Assembly: GCA_002803225.1 (NCBI GenBank)
Contig: NXFV01001463.1
Location: 1 to 50,035 of the forward strand
DNA length: 50,035 nt
DNA from: Gamarada debralockiae
Taxonomy: Eukaryota; Ascomycota; Leotiomycetes; Helotiales; Hyphodiscaceae
Direction: 5' to 3'
The notes beneath the pieces are model-generated. The model worked only from the letters and a program-made list of their open reading frames with translations, was not told the DNA's origin and ran no database searches. Positions 34,410-45,706 of this stretch are shown here, one piece after another. The number at the start of each line of letters is the position of its first letter. The first letter of the stretch is position 1. The position numbers were made by a program, and so were the translations under genes.

Positions 34410-35014
34410 CACAGCCTTTAAAGCTGCTACGTCGGGAGGAACAGTGATTGAAATGGCGCTTTTTGGATGGCTAGCGGATAGACTTGGCAGAAGGAAGATG
34501 TATGGAATCGAGTGGGCTATTATTTTGCTCTCGACACTAGCACAATCCCTAAGTGCCCCAAGTCCGGCTATCACGATGACCGGCCTGGTAATATTCTGAA
34601 GAGTAGTGATGGATGTTGGAATTGGAGGAGGCTGCCCCTTGTCGGCGGTGATCACATCAGAGTACGCACTTTCTTTGCGTTGCAAAGGGAATACCAAGAC
34701 CCCTCCCCATGATACTACACCACCAAGTCAATATCTATAGACTCGAACAACACTAACTTGTCCCCAGATTCGCTCCAACAAGATGGTGTGGTGCAATGAT
34801 GGCAGCGGTGTTCTCTATGCAAGGCGCTGGCCAATTCTCCGCCGCGCTCGTAGTACTAGTCACCACCGTATTCTTCTCTACTTACAAGGGAAAGTCGCTA
34901 ATGATGAATGATTCCTCGTCGGATCTCACTTGGTCAAGCGCAATGGCAATTCTTCATTGCGTTCCTTTCTGTCGAACGCATAGTATGATTGATACAATGG
35001 TCATTTATGGCTAG
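34410..35014 (+). pseudogene. Phosphate:H+ symporter (PHO84-like MFS) fragment
   Basis: About 34420-34670 encodes MFS helices with GTVIEMALFGWLADRLGRRKMYGIE and GLVIF, interrupted by TGA near 34599 where the family has Trp. After an intron with a CACTAACTT branch (donor about 34662, acceptor CCCCAG near 34767) the frame resumes with RWCGAMMAAVFSMQGAGQFSAALV. It then degenerates and stops at 35014. Both the N-terminal and C-terminal parts are missing. The order of motifs is that of fungal inorganic phosphate transporters of the PHO84 type. It sits between the NACHT gene and the small-protein gene of cassette B and has no counterpart in cassette A. Confidence 0.7.
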
Positions 35015-35150
35015 CTGCAGATCCAAATGACTCGGCGGACGCGATCTTCACCAGACTACCTCTACAAGTGTACAGGGCCAGGGCCGTAGAACTCGCAGTC
35101 CTTCTTCTCCCCGTTTCGAGTTTTCGCTCCAAGCAAGAATCTCGTGATAA

Positions 35151-35248
35151 TTCGCAATTCGCAATTCGCAGTTCGCAATTTCGCAGTGCGCAAAGAACCC
35201 GAACGATCACGTGGACGCGCGCTTTGCGAACCGTCCCGTTCGCGAGCG
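35151..35248. promoter_or_regulatory. TTCGCAA tandem cluster upstream of small-protein copy 2
   Basis: From 35151 the heptamer TTCGCAA or TTCGCAG recurs about five times at 7-9 base spacing. It is followed by TTTGCGAACCG and TTCGCGAGCGC at 35222-35248, and CACGTG lies between them. The ATG of the small-protein gene is at 35441. It is comparable with the patch before copy 1. Confidence 0.5.
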
Positions 35249-35440
35249 CTGTGATCCGACGCGCCGCACAAAAACGAAATGAAGTTCGGGCACTTCAATC
35301 ATGATACGTCGATACGATACGTCTCTTCAATCGACTTTACAATCCAATTATCCTGCAAGCCAACCAAATTTTATCTTAAATCTCAAATCTAATTTTCAAT
35401 CACTTGAAATTCGATTTTCTAATACGATCACTTCAACATC

Positions 35441-36052
35441 ATGGGTCCTCGAAGCAATGAAACTTTGCTTTGTCTTCACGGGCTGATGCCACAGTATGCT
35501 TTTTCTTGTTCCATTGCTTTTGCGGGAAGATAACTAATTGAATACAGCAATTGCCTCCAATGCCACCCTGGTACTCGAGAAAGTGGACACGCCTTTCTCT
35601 CCAATGCAGAGCAACGCACTGGCACCGCTGCTGTTCTTCAAAACAGTGGTCAAGCCGCTGTTGCTACTTTAATCTCACTACCACACATCAGAGACCCAGC
35701 TCCGCCTTCCCAAGGTCAATCAATCGGAGCAATCGCTGCTTCTCGTGGACCATCTACTTCCTCGCCCGAGTCCCGAACAATCAGCAACGTCCCAAACGCA
35801 CAACCTCGCACTCCTCTTCTATCTAGCCCCCCCGAAGGCCGAGCCCAAGGTATCAAAAGACCTTACAATCCGCAGCCAAACAGAATCGGAGCAAAGCAAA
35901 CTTATGCCATGAATCGTTTCCTGGACGAAATCTCCGATTACAACTCCCTCACTTTAGTGCCAGACGAGCAGACGGTTGTAGAGAGAAACAAAAGACATCG
36001 TGCTGCACTACAGACTAGACTGAGGCGATTGGACGTTATGATTGGTGTTTGA
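35441..36052 (+). CDS. Small-protein family, copy 2 (cassette B), intact
   Basis: Exons 35441-35493 and 35548-36052; 185 residues, intron 54 bases with a CTAAT branch, phase 2. I know no family for it. The N terminus has C-x-H-x6-C-x2-C (CLHGL then NCLQC), a possible zinc site. The middle is low-complexity (Ser/Pro/Gln-rich). The C-terminal ~60 residues are the conserved part: IGAKQTYAMNRFLDEISD, then RNKRHRAALQTRLRRLDVMIG. That region is predicted by eye to form a basic amphipathic helix. Copies are at 12161-12827 and 36955-37392. It stands downstream of the NACHT-ankyrin gene, in the same direction, as copy 1 does in cassette A, which suggests a linked function. Confidence 0.7.
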
Positions 36053-36313
36053 GAGCTCTCTTGATCATTGGATATTATGGCGTTTGAGTCGGGGAATAAA
36101 TACCCTTTGCGAGATGGGATGGAGACCTCAGGAGTGAAGGGATGGCTTTGGGAAGAATAATTAACTATGGAGTTGGAGTCTTGGGCGTGTTTTATACTGC
36201 TTTAAATCCTGCTTTTCACACTTGCATTTGCACAGAACTGTTCCTCACAGCGAGCAACGAAGATGATTGAGGGTTGCCCGGTGTCACATGATTTACCTCA
36301 CCTTACTTTTTAG

Positions 36314-36377
36314 CTTCTTTACCTCTCAGTTTCTTTACCTCTCAGTTTCTTTACCTCTCAGTTTCTTTACCTCTCAG
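36314..36377. repeat. 16-base tandem repeat, four units
   Basis: Four head-to-tail units of TTTCTTTACCTCTCAG (the first with a one-base difference) lie in the intergenic stretch after small-protein copy 2. The rest of 36053-36950 shows no gene. Confidence 0.85.
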
Positions 36378-36954
36378 TTTCCTTACGTTTTACCTTATAT
36401 CACTCACCTCAGTTTTCTCGCCTCGCCTCGCTTTACCCCAGCAATTCAATGCCAAATAAATGAGATTAATCACAGCTGGTCCTAGTCTAATGCAAGACCT
36501 CACTTCCCTCAGCGAATCCTGCACTGTTGATGCGACTGACTGTAACACCATTGGTGAACACGCTTGATTGAATACACCCCTCTACTAAAAAGGAGAAGAC
36601 GCTTCCTCATTCTCCTTTCCGAGGCAACCCAAAAATAAGATCTAGATCCAATATCCTATTACATGACATTTTCAATCCGCCCCTAGCTTCTGCTAGTACC
36701 TTCCTAGCCTCTAATATTTAGAAAACAAATGCCAGCCACTACAAATGTGACAAAAAAAACCCATGCATTTAAACACAACAAATGCTCTTGCCATTTGCCA
36801 ATTGCGCTGTACTTTCCCAGGTCGGAACAGATATCTTCCCACTCAACTCTTTAGCTGTCGTATCCTCACTCGTCTTCAATTAGAGCACTTGCTCAATTAT
36901 CCATCCAGAGACCAAGATCGCGGACACCAACATTTGACTTCTCACTGCCTCAAT

Positions 36955-37392
36955 ATGGCTTCTCACCACAACAATTACTCTGTTACAAGCCAGCTTGGAA
37001 GCTGTGAACAGTAAATTCTACCCTCTTTGGGCCTCAGCATTCCTAACTCTCAATAGCACTTGCAAGCAATATACTACCCTATCCCAAATTCAGATTCAGC
37101 CTCAGCACAAAACCACAACCTCGCAGCCAAAACAGAAGCGGTGTGCAAAGCTGCCAAGATACCCATCTCGTCCGCAATCCACCGCACAACACTATTGCAC
37201 AGCCAACGTACCAACCGAGCCGTTGCCTAGACGAAGTCCCTGGTATCCGTTCAGTTGGTCTGGTCAGCATGAGAACAACTCACAGCTGGAGGCAAAAGGA
37301 ATCTCGCCGCGCTGCGCATTCAACTTGAGGAGCTGGAGGCTGTGATTGGTGTGAAAACCTTCTTTAGCGAGATTGCGAGTAGCAAAGGATGA
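36955..37392 (+). pseudogene. Small-protein family, copy 3, decayed
   Basis: The conserved C-terminal region is recognisable in two frames. About 37143-37270 encodes PPHNTIAQPTYQPSRCLDEVPG (compare PPPNSIGAPQTYAMNRLLDEIPD in copy 1). After a frame change the end reads RNLAALRIQLEELEAVIGV near 37305-37350 (compare RAALQTRLRRLDVMIGV in copy 2). A possible first exon starts at ATG 36955 but aligns poorly. The frame continues past the family's usual end to TGA 37390. There is no TTCGCAA cluster upstream, unlike copies 1 and 2. Confidence 0.55.
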
Positions 37393-37608
37393 GAGGAAAG
37401 GGGGCAAATGGAAAACTCGTTGATATTATTCTTTTGCTGGTCAGCCAGAATTTGAGAACTATGCAACTCAGCAGAATACGCGCAATTCCTCTGTCTTAAT
37501 ATCAAACCAATCCGTAAACGCCATGCAAGAATGCTTTTCTTCCTCCTAGCTCCCTCTCCGCCAATATATCTGTAACTTCTGCTCACCCACAAAAGCAAAA
37601 CCAACCAT

Positions 37609-39492
37609 TTAGCCAGTCTTAGCTTTCTTCTTCGGCCGCTCTTCCTCAGCATCACTACCACCAGCTTCATCATCACTCCCACTCCCACTACTCTCATGTG
37701 CAGAATCATACTCCTCCGCAACATCACTCTCGCTATCCTCCTGGAAATCCTCATCCGCCTCCTCCGAATCCTCATCCGCGCTCCCCCTATCTGCCCTACC
37801 CGCCACAACCTCCTCATCACTGGACGCCATATCCGGATCTCTCAGGGCCGCCGCAAGCAAAGCAGAAGAATCCTCATCCATCTCATTCTTCACTCTCAAA
37901 TTCTTGATCTTGAAGAAATCTTCCAACGGCTTCTGCTCTTCGCGGTTGATGTTAGAGAATTGAGATTCGCCGCCATCTTTCATGTGGATGGTTATGTCAA
38001 AGGTGCGGGAGGCGGAGACAGCGCCGCCGACGCGGGAGAATGTTATTGAGGTGGTTTGGTCGTAGGAGATGTAGGTTGCGGGTTTGGGGACAAACATGAA
38101 GGCTTTTTCGAGGCAGTAGAGGAATCCTTCCGAGGCTTTTATGGAGCACTTGATGCCGTATTGTTGGTGGTGGCTGATTGCAACGTTAGTGCTGATCATA
38201 TGATAACAGAGGAAAACAAGGAAAGACATACCTCAAGAAATCCTTAGCAGGTTGATTGACCTTCTTTCCAGCCAAACCACGGAAGACTTGCGTGACAACT
38301 TGATGTAAAGGCTGCTCGTAATGCGGCAACAGTTTATCCTTGTACTTCTCATTCATCAATTCCTCCGTCATATTCAAGTCGATCGTAACCTCCTCATCCT
38401 TCTTGAACTGCATAACCAAGAACGGATATCTCGTTTGACCTTGTCGAAGAGGGGGATCAAGACCAATACAGATCATGAAATGTAATTCGTCTGGCTTTGG
38501 CAAGATCATGAATTTCTTGATCGCCTCGTATTGGATCTTGTAATCGTATGTCTTTCCTCGCAATCGGAAGGAGTTTTCGTACATGTCGATATCGAAACGT
38601 CCTCTGCACAAAAATCAGCACAATCCACCAACCAATAAGGAAACATACCTAGGAGTGAGATGCAAAACGTCCAAGAAAGTAGCAAAAGTATCACCAGCCA
38701 CCTCTCCAATCTCCGCCTTCTCCATCAACGTATCGTAAAACAGATTCGCCGCATTCTGCTCCTCTTCATCCGCATCACTTGGCGCATCCTCACCCTCAAG
38801 CGCCTCCTTCTTCGTGGTCACGCCCGGAATATAGAATCGCATCTCCACCAACTGATCTTTGCCCGCACCAGCTTTCTTTCCCTTTCCTCTCGCACCACCC
38901 AGCGCTCCATTCGTGCCCGTATCGTCACCACTTGCAGGAAGCGCAAACTCAACTGCAACCTCATTCTTACCCGCCAAATTCGTATTCGAAATCTCCGAAT
39001 AGGGAATCTCGAACGCAGGTCGGTTCTGGACATTAAATGCGAGCTCTGCTTTGCCGAATTCACCCTTTCCCCAGTTCCAGCCGCGTAGAGCATGTTCTTT
39101 GTGTTCGAGATTCGTGCTGTACCAGTTCTTGAAGACTTTGCTTAGACGTTCGAAATCCTGTCATATCGCATCAGCACCACCAAAGCACATTAAAGATGAA
39201 CCTTCAACAGATTTGAACGGACCTCAAGAACAAACCCATCCAACTGCACAGCCCCACCCAATCCCGCAACCTGACCCCTCAGCAGAATCTTAACCTCATA
39301 CCCCTTGCTTGCCCTACTCCACTGCGCGCCCCCAATATTGCTCGCATCAAGCGTAAATGTGTCACCACCGCCGCTGGGTTTCCAGCCGAATCCGTTTTCG
39401 GCGAAGCGGCAGCGACCTGAGCTGGAGGAGAGGTCGAGGAAGATGTTGTCGAAGGATTCCCTGGTGTGAGTGGGGAGGTTAGTTTGTGCCAT
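37609..39492 (-). CDS. POB3: FACT complex subunit Pob3 (SSRP1 family)
   Basis: Exons 39492-39223, 39157-38649, 38603-38232 and 38173-37609; 571 residues with all phases consistent. This is the usual length for fungal Pob3, which lacks the HMG box of animal SSRP1. The N-terminal domain (FDNIFLDLSSSSGRCRFAENGFGWKPSGGG) that binds Spt16 is followed by the tandem PH-like middle domain (RGRFDIDMYENSFRLRGKTYDYKI; LHFMICIGLDPPLRQGQTRYPFLVMQF). The C terminus is strongly acidic with a final basic run (RPKKKAKTG). With Spt16 it forms the nuclear histone chaperone FACT, which reorganises nucleosomes in transcription and replication. It marks the return to housekeeping sequence right of cassette B. Confidence 0.96.
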
Positions 39493-40415
39493 TTTGGCAT
39501 GTATTTTTGTTGAAAGAGGTTATAGAAATTTGGGTGATTGGGAGCGAGAGGGAAGGGAGTTGATTTTTTTTTGGAAAAGATAGGGAGGGAGATGTGAAGG
39601 TGAATTGGAAAGGTGAGATCGGGGGAAGTAAGGCAAACGGAAAGGGCGACTCACATTGCCATGTTTGCGGTATTTTTGATGGTGAAAGGGAAGGCACAGG
39701 TTGAGCAGGAGCTTGAGGTCGCGTAAAGTAAGGAAGGCGCGTTCGCGATTTTAGCTCGGGCTGTGTCACGTGCTCAGAACCGGAGCTTGAGGCTCCTATA
39801 GAGAATCGCAGAGGGTAGCGTCTTTTACATTTTCTGAGAGGGATAATGCGAAGCTGGGCTAATATATAGGTGGTCGTGGTATCTCTGAGTAGTCATGGGA
39901 GAATTGAGGGTGTTAAGGCCGATTTGGGAGGGGTTGAAGTCATCTGCATCCGTCTCAGTCAGGGTATTCATCACCTCGAAAACTTTTCACAGCGGCCAAT
40001 TCTTGCAGAATCAAGTGTTATTATTCTGCATATTCTAGTGTATTTGCCTGATCCGGTCCGAATGAATGGCGAGTCCAGACAAACCCAATCCCATGCTCTC
40101 CTGTATGATATAGAAGGAGATGTACAAACAAAAGCCGCCTGTAAACAACAAGGAGAAAGAAGAGCATTGCCTGCTGTATGGGGTTTCGTACAAGGAAATG
40201 GTATAACAACATAAATATGATCAACGCACAAAACCAATCAAAGACAAACGCCTGCTGCATGCCCGAGTCGTTCTGTTGTTCTTTCGTTCGCGTCCCGCCG
40301 TCATGATAATCGTTTCCGATCAGCCTTCCCAACTTGGACTTGAATTCAATCGAGGCCACCTCTTCCTATATGTGACGTCGTCGGACAGAGTACCATAGCC
40401 TTCATAGACTTCCAT
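39493..40415. other. Intergenic, nothing recognised
   Basis: Includes the upstream region of POB3 and the downstream region of the small gene at 40416. Short frames on both strands have no family features. Confidence 0.4.
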
Positions 40416-40935
40416 CTAGGCAATAACCACCTTCTCCGGCTCCCTAATCTCCGCAATCTTCTCATTCTCGACCCCACCAATCGTCTTCTTAACCCTCATG
40501 ACCGCATCCTGACTACCCATCCTCCTTCCCAGTGCTCTCTCCAACTTCGCTCCCAGCGCCAACTTGCTTAGATTCTCGCTCTTCTCCTGACTGGGCACGA
40601 AGCGTTGCGATGCCAACTTCTTGTTATCCAGCTTCTCGAGTCCGTCTTCGATGTCTTTGATTTCTTGGTGTGCGCTGTCGGAGGTGAGGCTTGTTTTGAC
40701 GGTATTGGCAACGGAGGGTGCGGCGCTGTAGGTGCTGAAGCGGGCTGACGCGCGCTTGGAGTTGAGCTGAGAGTGAGAGGACATTGTCAGCTTGGTTTCG
40801 TGGTAGATGTACTCAAGATGGATAGATCGAATTCAATTACAGGCCGAATAGAAGATGGGGAGCGTTTGCTGGTGTTAAAGGGCGACTTACAGAAGGAGCC
40901 ATAATAGGACGTGAAGATTCCAGTGAGGCACCCAT
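40416..40935 (-). CDS. Small uncharacterised protein (131 residues)
   Basis: Exons 40935-40891 and 40766-40416, with a 124-base intron (GTAAGT donor, acceptor after CACTCTCAG) joining MGASLESSRPIMAPS to LNSKRASARFSTYS in phase 0. An alternative is an unspliced start at ATG 40784 (MSSHSQLNSKR), which differs only at the N terminus. The sequence is hydrophilic and likely helical in the middle (EIKDIEDGLEKLDNKKL, SKLALGAKLERALGRRMG). I know no function. The coding character is supported by the clean intron and an open frame of 117 codons. Confidence 0.6.
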
Positions 40936-42090
40936 TGTACGTTTCAAAATCCTCCCTTGTCTGTCGCAAATATCAATGCCTGCTTTTCGTTCCCGAGATC
41001 CTGTCTTGTCCTTGCAATGGCCTACTCTTTCGTCACAGTCGTAGATCGAAATCAAGGAAGACACCTGGTGCGCTGTGTAGACGAGAAAGAAAGGATGTTC
41101 TAGTGCGGCTGTGTGGTTCCTTGGGATGGCGTTTCGTTGCTAGCCACGAGGTCGTAATCTCAAACACGAAGCCTTGTCGCAGAGGGTCGGAGTGTTCTGA
41201 AATAACGTGTGCACGGATGAATTGACCGGGCGCTCAGGCTTGGGTTTCTTTCTGCTCTGGGATTTGTTGTTAGATGACTCGTTTTTACTGACAAGTTCGT
41301 TCAAAGAATTTGGGGGGGGGGGAGGAAATACTGTTGAGGGGTGGGGGTTTCCTTCAGTGAACTAGATTCGCTGACTTCCTTCAGCAGGCACAACCCAGGA
41401 AATAAACGACTTCTTCGGTCTTGTAAAAGGTAATGAGGTCGTCGTCAAGTTTCAATTGCTGAATTCAGCACAGGACGGAGAATGCGATGTCTATCAGGGG
41501 CGATGATCGCATGATCGCATCTAAAAGTGACAATTGTCCGGTGGGTTCGGCGAAATTTAGGAGGATGAGAAGGGATGGCTGGTGCAAATTCCCTGTCGTA
41601 CCGCTGCAAATACCCGGGATGTAGGTCGCACAAGTCGCACGTGGCAACCAAGTTCCGCAGCGCCTTCTAGAGCGAAATGAAACGTGGAATTTTAAGAAAG
41701 GGGGGCAAAGGGGTGCTTGGCTAGCATTTTAAAGGTGCTTCTTTCGGCATTTCTCCTCGTTCTTCAGCAACGATAAGGGTGAGCTTAATTGGCAGAATGT
41801 CTGCTTCCTTCTCATAATCAGAAGATGGTCAGATCATGCGATAATTGCAGATATTGGGTCGAATAGATCTGGCCAACACAACATGAAGTGAAGTTCTGTT
41901 GAGTTGAGACCTGTAGGTTGATTATCAAATCATAAATTTCGCTGGCAGAAAATCGGTTGCGTCTTTCGGGCCGCACAACCAATTTCATCTCATCTCCCTG
42001 TTTGGGGTCACGACGCCGAATTGTCTCACTTGAATCTCGATCTGTAGACCGTTTGTCTTAGATCTTAGACACGATAGGCAATTTTCGAAG
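40936..42090. other. Intergenic, nothing recognised
   Basis: An 11-G run lies at 41312-41322. Otherwise no gene, RNA or repeat is seen. It contains the divergent upstream regions of the genes at 40935 (minus) and 42091 (plus). Confidence 0.4.
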
Positions 42091-43890
42091 ATGCCCAAGA
42101 AGCAGTTCCTGAAAGAACCTAAAAAGAAATCGAAGCATGCGCCACCGGTAGGTCGGTTTTCCGCAGCTGAGTTTGATATTGACTGTGGCAGGCACCTTCA
42201 ACAGCAGATGAATACTTGGCAGGTAAGTCACAATCTCCAAATAATCAAGGACATGTCTGACATACGTTGTAGCTGGTGTAGACTTCGAGGAGGCTGGAGA
42301 GAAATGGAGAGGTGGCGATGCAGCAAAAGTTTGTCATTCTCACTCCTGGTCACGTGATGGATTTCTGACCTGTTGGAGTCTACGAGATTCTTCGTCAGAG
42401 CAATCGACTGCTACGATGAAGCTTTAAAGAAGTTCCCCACTTCCTTTGATCTTGCCTACAATAAGTACGTCCGCCATCCCCATCATAGGCATCAGTGGCT
42501 GACAAATGACAGAGCTCGGGTTCAATATGAGCTCACGCAACATCCGAAGCTGCTAGCGCAATTGCCTGGCTCCCTGCTGGATCTTTTGAAGACGGCTTTG
42601 GAGTCAAGCCGGTATGCTTTGGTCTTGAGGCAGGATAATGCAGACGTCTTATTGTATGTCTTTACCTCCTTTCTCGACGCGGCGTTATCCACAGGACGTG
42701 TCACGCTGTTCATATAGCAAAACTCCATTCTACCTACTGGGTCTCTCATTCAAAATCACCTATTAATATAGATATCAAGTAACACCGCCCAAATCCTCAC
42801 CAGCATTGTGGAAGCCATCTCCGAGTCTCACACGTCCACATCTATCGATCCCATTCCACTACTCGAAGAGTCGCTCGAGCTCTTCCAACGCTGTCTCACA
42901 CTCCAAGAACTCCAACACACCGAATCCCTCGCGCAAGAAGAGTCCATCTCCCAAGAGCCACCTGAGCCTGATAATGAAGACGGCGGTGTCTCGATCTCCC
43001 AAGACGCCAGCTCCACCTCCTCCGAACCGCCACAAGATGATCGCTGGGCCACCATCCTGGAGCCTGTTACCAATGACACATTACTCGATACTCTCCTCGC
43101 TCAACTTGAGACCCTGACCACGCTATGTGGGCTCATCAACGCAGATGCAGGAAAGGGCCTCGCGTGGATCGAAGAATACGCCTCCACCCTCCTAACGACC
43201 AAATTCCCCGCCTATCTATCGGACACAGGCCGAGAAGCAGAAGCCGGGCTAACGAGAGCGAATTTCATGGCCGCAGCGGCGGACACGAATTTCCGCGCCC
43301 AAAGGATCGACGTCGGAACTTACTCACGAGCGATCGACGAAGCGTACTCAAGCTTGGACCTAAAAGAGAATCCCGAAGGTCAAGTCAACAAAGCGGAAGC
43401 GTTGATCACGTATAATTCCTCGCTACGCCTATACCATTATCCTGGTGAAGAGAACGCAATGAAAGAAGTGCTGCTATCGAGATGGCAAGCTCTCAGCACA
43501 GCGCTCGAAGCATTAACTGCAGCGTCGAAACTTCCCTCTGCGGACAACCTGCCAAAAATCCACCTCGCTCGCGGAGATGTTGAGCTCCTGCGATTCCAGC
43601 TTGGCCAACCGCCAAACAGTTACGACATTGCAGCGAAGAATGGAGGTGTGTTAGTCAAGAATGCGGAGAAATTTTACCGTGGCGCGAAAGCTCTCGCTGC
43701 AGGTTCGGGAGGAAAGAAGGAAGAGGAAGAAGCTGCGGTCAAGGAATCATTGGCTTCTGGACTCGGTGGCGATGCGGAAAGAATTATAGAGGCGATTAAG
43801 GCCCTTGGGGGTACGAAGGTGGTGCTGGAAGATGCTATTGATGAGGGTTTGGTTAGTGTTGAGCAGTTGGTTGGGATGGGGATTGCTTGA
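42091..43890 (+). CDS. TPR-type protein resembling the Rpl4 assembly chaperone Acl4
   Basis: Exons 42091-42147, 42192-42222, 42273-42328, 42379-42464, 42513-42653 and 42780-43890; 493 residues, all six exons in phase. The basic N terminus (MPKKQFLKEPKKKSKHAPP) is followed by TPR-like helices (TADEYLAAGVDFEEAGEKWRGGDAAK; RAIDCYDEALKKFP; YELTQHPKLLAQ). An acidic, Ser-rich insertion follows, then further helical repeats (AWIEEYASTL; AYSSLDLKEN). Length and layout resemble fungal Acl4, which binds ribosomal protein uL4 co-translationally and delivers it to pre-60S particles. I assign it by resemblance only; a generic TPR protein is the alternative. Confidence 0.65.
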
Positions 43891-44467
43891 AGCATCCTAG
43901 TTTGGAATCTGTCCCGCCCTATACTGAAGCCCTGCATAAGAACGGCTTTCAAATGAAGCTTTGGTTTGGCCACACTCCGTCATTGTTACTAATTTGTCAT
44001 GAAAGGCACGCCTGCCTTGTAGCCGCATGCCAAGTCGGACAGTTGCCCCTGGCGTTTACTCGTCGAGATGCCAACCACGTATCAGTGTCGCTCTTCAAAA
44101 CTCGTATTCCTTTATTTCCATTACTTTCTGCCTCTCGGTACCCTTTTATCATATCATGTTCTTCGCGTTTTAAGTGCTTCGTGAAGCGCATTTTTGAGGG
44201 AAGGCAGCAGTGAGCCTTGTTGTCATGCCACCTGATTTTGCACCGTTGAGGGCCGGTGGTAGGTGGGTTTGAGACGGTGTTCAAAGTTCTGGGGGTGATG
44301 GTACGGGAGTGGCTCGTGATGCAGGGCAAGGAGGAAAGATCGCAGTTGCATGGAAGGGTCTGGGGTATGATGGAGAACCTGGATCTCTTGGTGGGGCTGG
44401 AGCGATGGCCAAGGATGAGAGGGCGCCAGCGAAAGACGTACCTCTGATCTCTTTTACGCCCTCTGAA
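43891..44467. other. Intergenic, nothing recognised
   Basis: The 3' region of the TPR gene. Short frames on both strands lack family resemblance. Confidence 0.4.
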
Positions 44468-44839
44468 TTACTCATATTCAAACCCTGGATCTGGAAATTG
44501 TGGGACATTGTCGGGATCCAAATAGTCCGCTTCCCCGAATTCGGGTACGCGCATGGGATACTTTTGTTGAGGGGCATTAGGATGTTCGAAAAGTGATCTG
44601 GAGGTGAGGTGTAAAGGAGAGGGAAGATGGGAGGGAGATGCGGAGAGGATACTGTTATGGGGAAGAATGCAAATGAGAAGAGGTTCTTGGATTTTGTTTG
44701 ATGGGCTCCTTGGAGAGCTAGGTATGAAGGGGTTGTATAGGGAGTTACAGGTCGAGGGTTTTGATGCTGCGAGTGTGGTTACTAGAGGGTCTATGGAGGC
44801 AACAGTCTTAGAGAAGCAGGTATGAATCTTCATGTACAT
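44468..44839 (-). CDS. Doubtful hypothetical protein
   Basis: An open frame of 123 residues from ATG 44839 ends at 44468 with an acidic, Pro-rich tail (PEFGEADYLDPDNVPQFPDPGFEYE) that looks protein-like. The first two thirds are low in structure, and no intron or family was found. It could equally be chance. Confidence 0.25.
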   Translation of the reverse strand: MYMKIHTCFSKTVASIDPLVTTLAASKPSTCNSLYNPFIPSSPRSPSNKIQEPLLICILPHNSILSASPSHLPSPLHLTSRSLFEHPNAPQQKYPMRVPEFGEADYLDPDNVPQFPDPGFEYE

Positions 44840-45391
44840 TTTTTGCTCTCTGCCTTCATCGCATGGATTGCCTCTATTGACTGGGAGGAAAGTGGAAGCA
44901 GTAGCTTTGAACACGACTCAAGCTTGAAAGGCCATCAAGCATTGAGGTGATTCTCGTCGTTTGATCAGATCTGCTCCTGAGCTTAAATCTCTTTGATATT
45001 TCCTCCTGACCGACAATTTATATATAGTCGGTCCTTTAACTGTCTCATTTCAACCACAAGAGAACAATTCCGCCCTGCAAGAGAAAAGACTTGGTGACTC
45101 CTTGGTTTAATTGAATTTTATCTTAAAACCAAGAACCCTTGGATTTTCTCCTCTCATCCTTAATTCCTCCCAGGACCTGACCATCTCTCATCACAAGGGC
45201 CCTCCAGACCTGGTGGCATTCACAAATGAAAATTTCCACATCAACAAATCCTCACTTTCACGTGAACCACAATTCACGTCGCCGATTCATCTTCCACTTA
45301 CAATCACAAGCCTTCCCGAGCTAAATCGCGTATTCGACTCCCTCTTCTTCCAAAAATGGCTCAACTTCGTGATATATTCTTTCACGTCCTC

Positions 45392-45634
45392 TCTTCCGCG
45401 ATCTATGACAGCGATAATATCTCTGCCAGATAGGCTTCTTCCAACAGACTTCCAACTTCGCCTTTTCGAACAACTGTCTACCTTCACCTTTTTGCGGCCA
45501 TTTGTCAACATCCACCTTCTCCCAATGTTAGTCTAACTTCGCCTTCTCCCAATCATTGTCTAACCTCGCTCCAGTTTCTCAATCATGTTTCCTTCCGCGA
45601 TCTATGGTATCAGCATCAATATCCCTGCAAGACG
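45392..45634. repeat. Diverged direct repeat of ~44 bases, 199 bases apart
   Basis: A segment at 45392-45435 (containing CTTCCGCGATCTATG and ATAATATCTCTGCCAGA) recurs at 45591-45634 (CTTCCGCGATCTATG and TCAATATCCCTGCAAGA). CAACTTCGCC/TAACTTCGCC segments between them are also repeated, suggesting an old tandem duplication. Confidence 0.5.
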
Positions 45635-45706
45635 TGATGGCACAACGAACTTCGCAATTCTTCCCCTCTCCTCCACAAGCCGCGAACACCAACACCCTCT
45701 CCTTAA

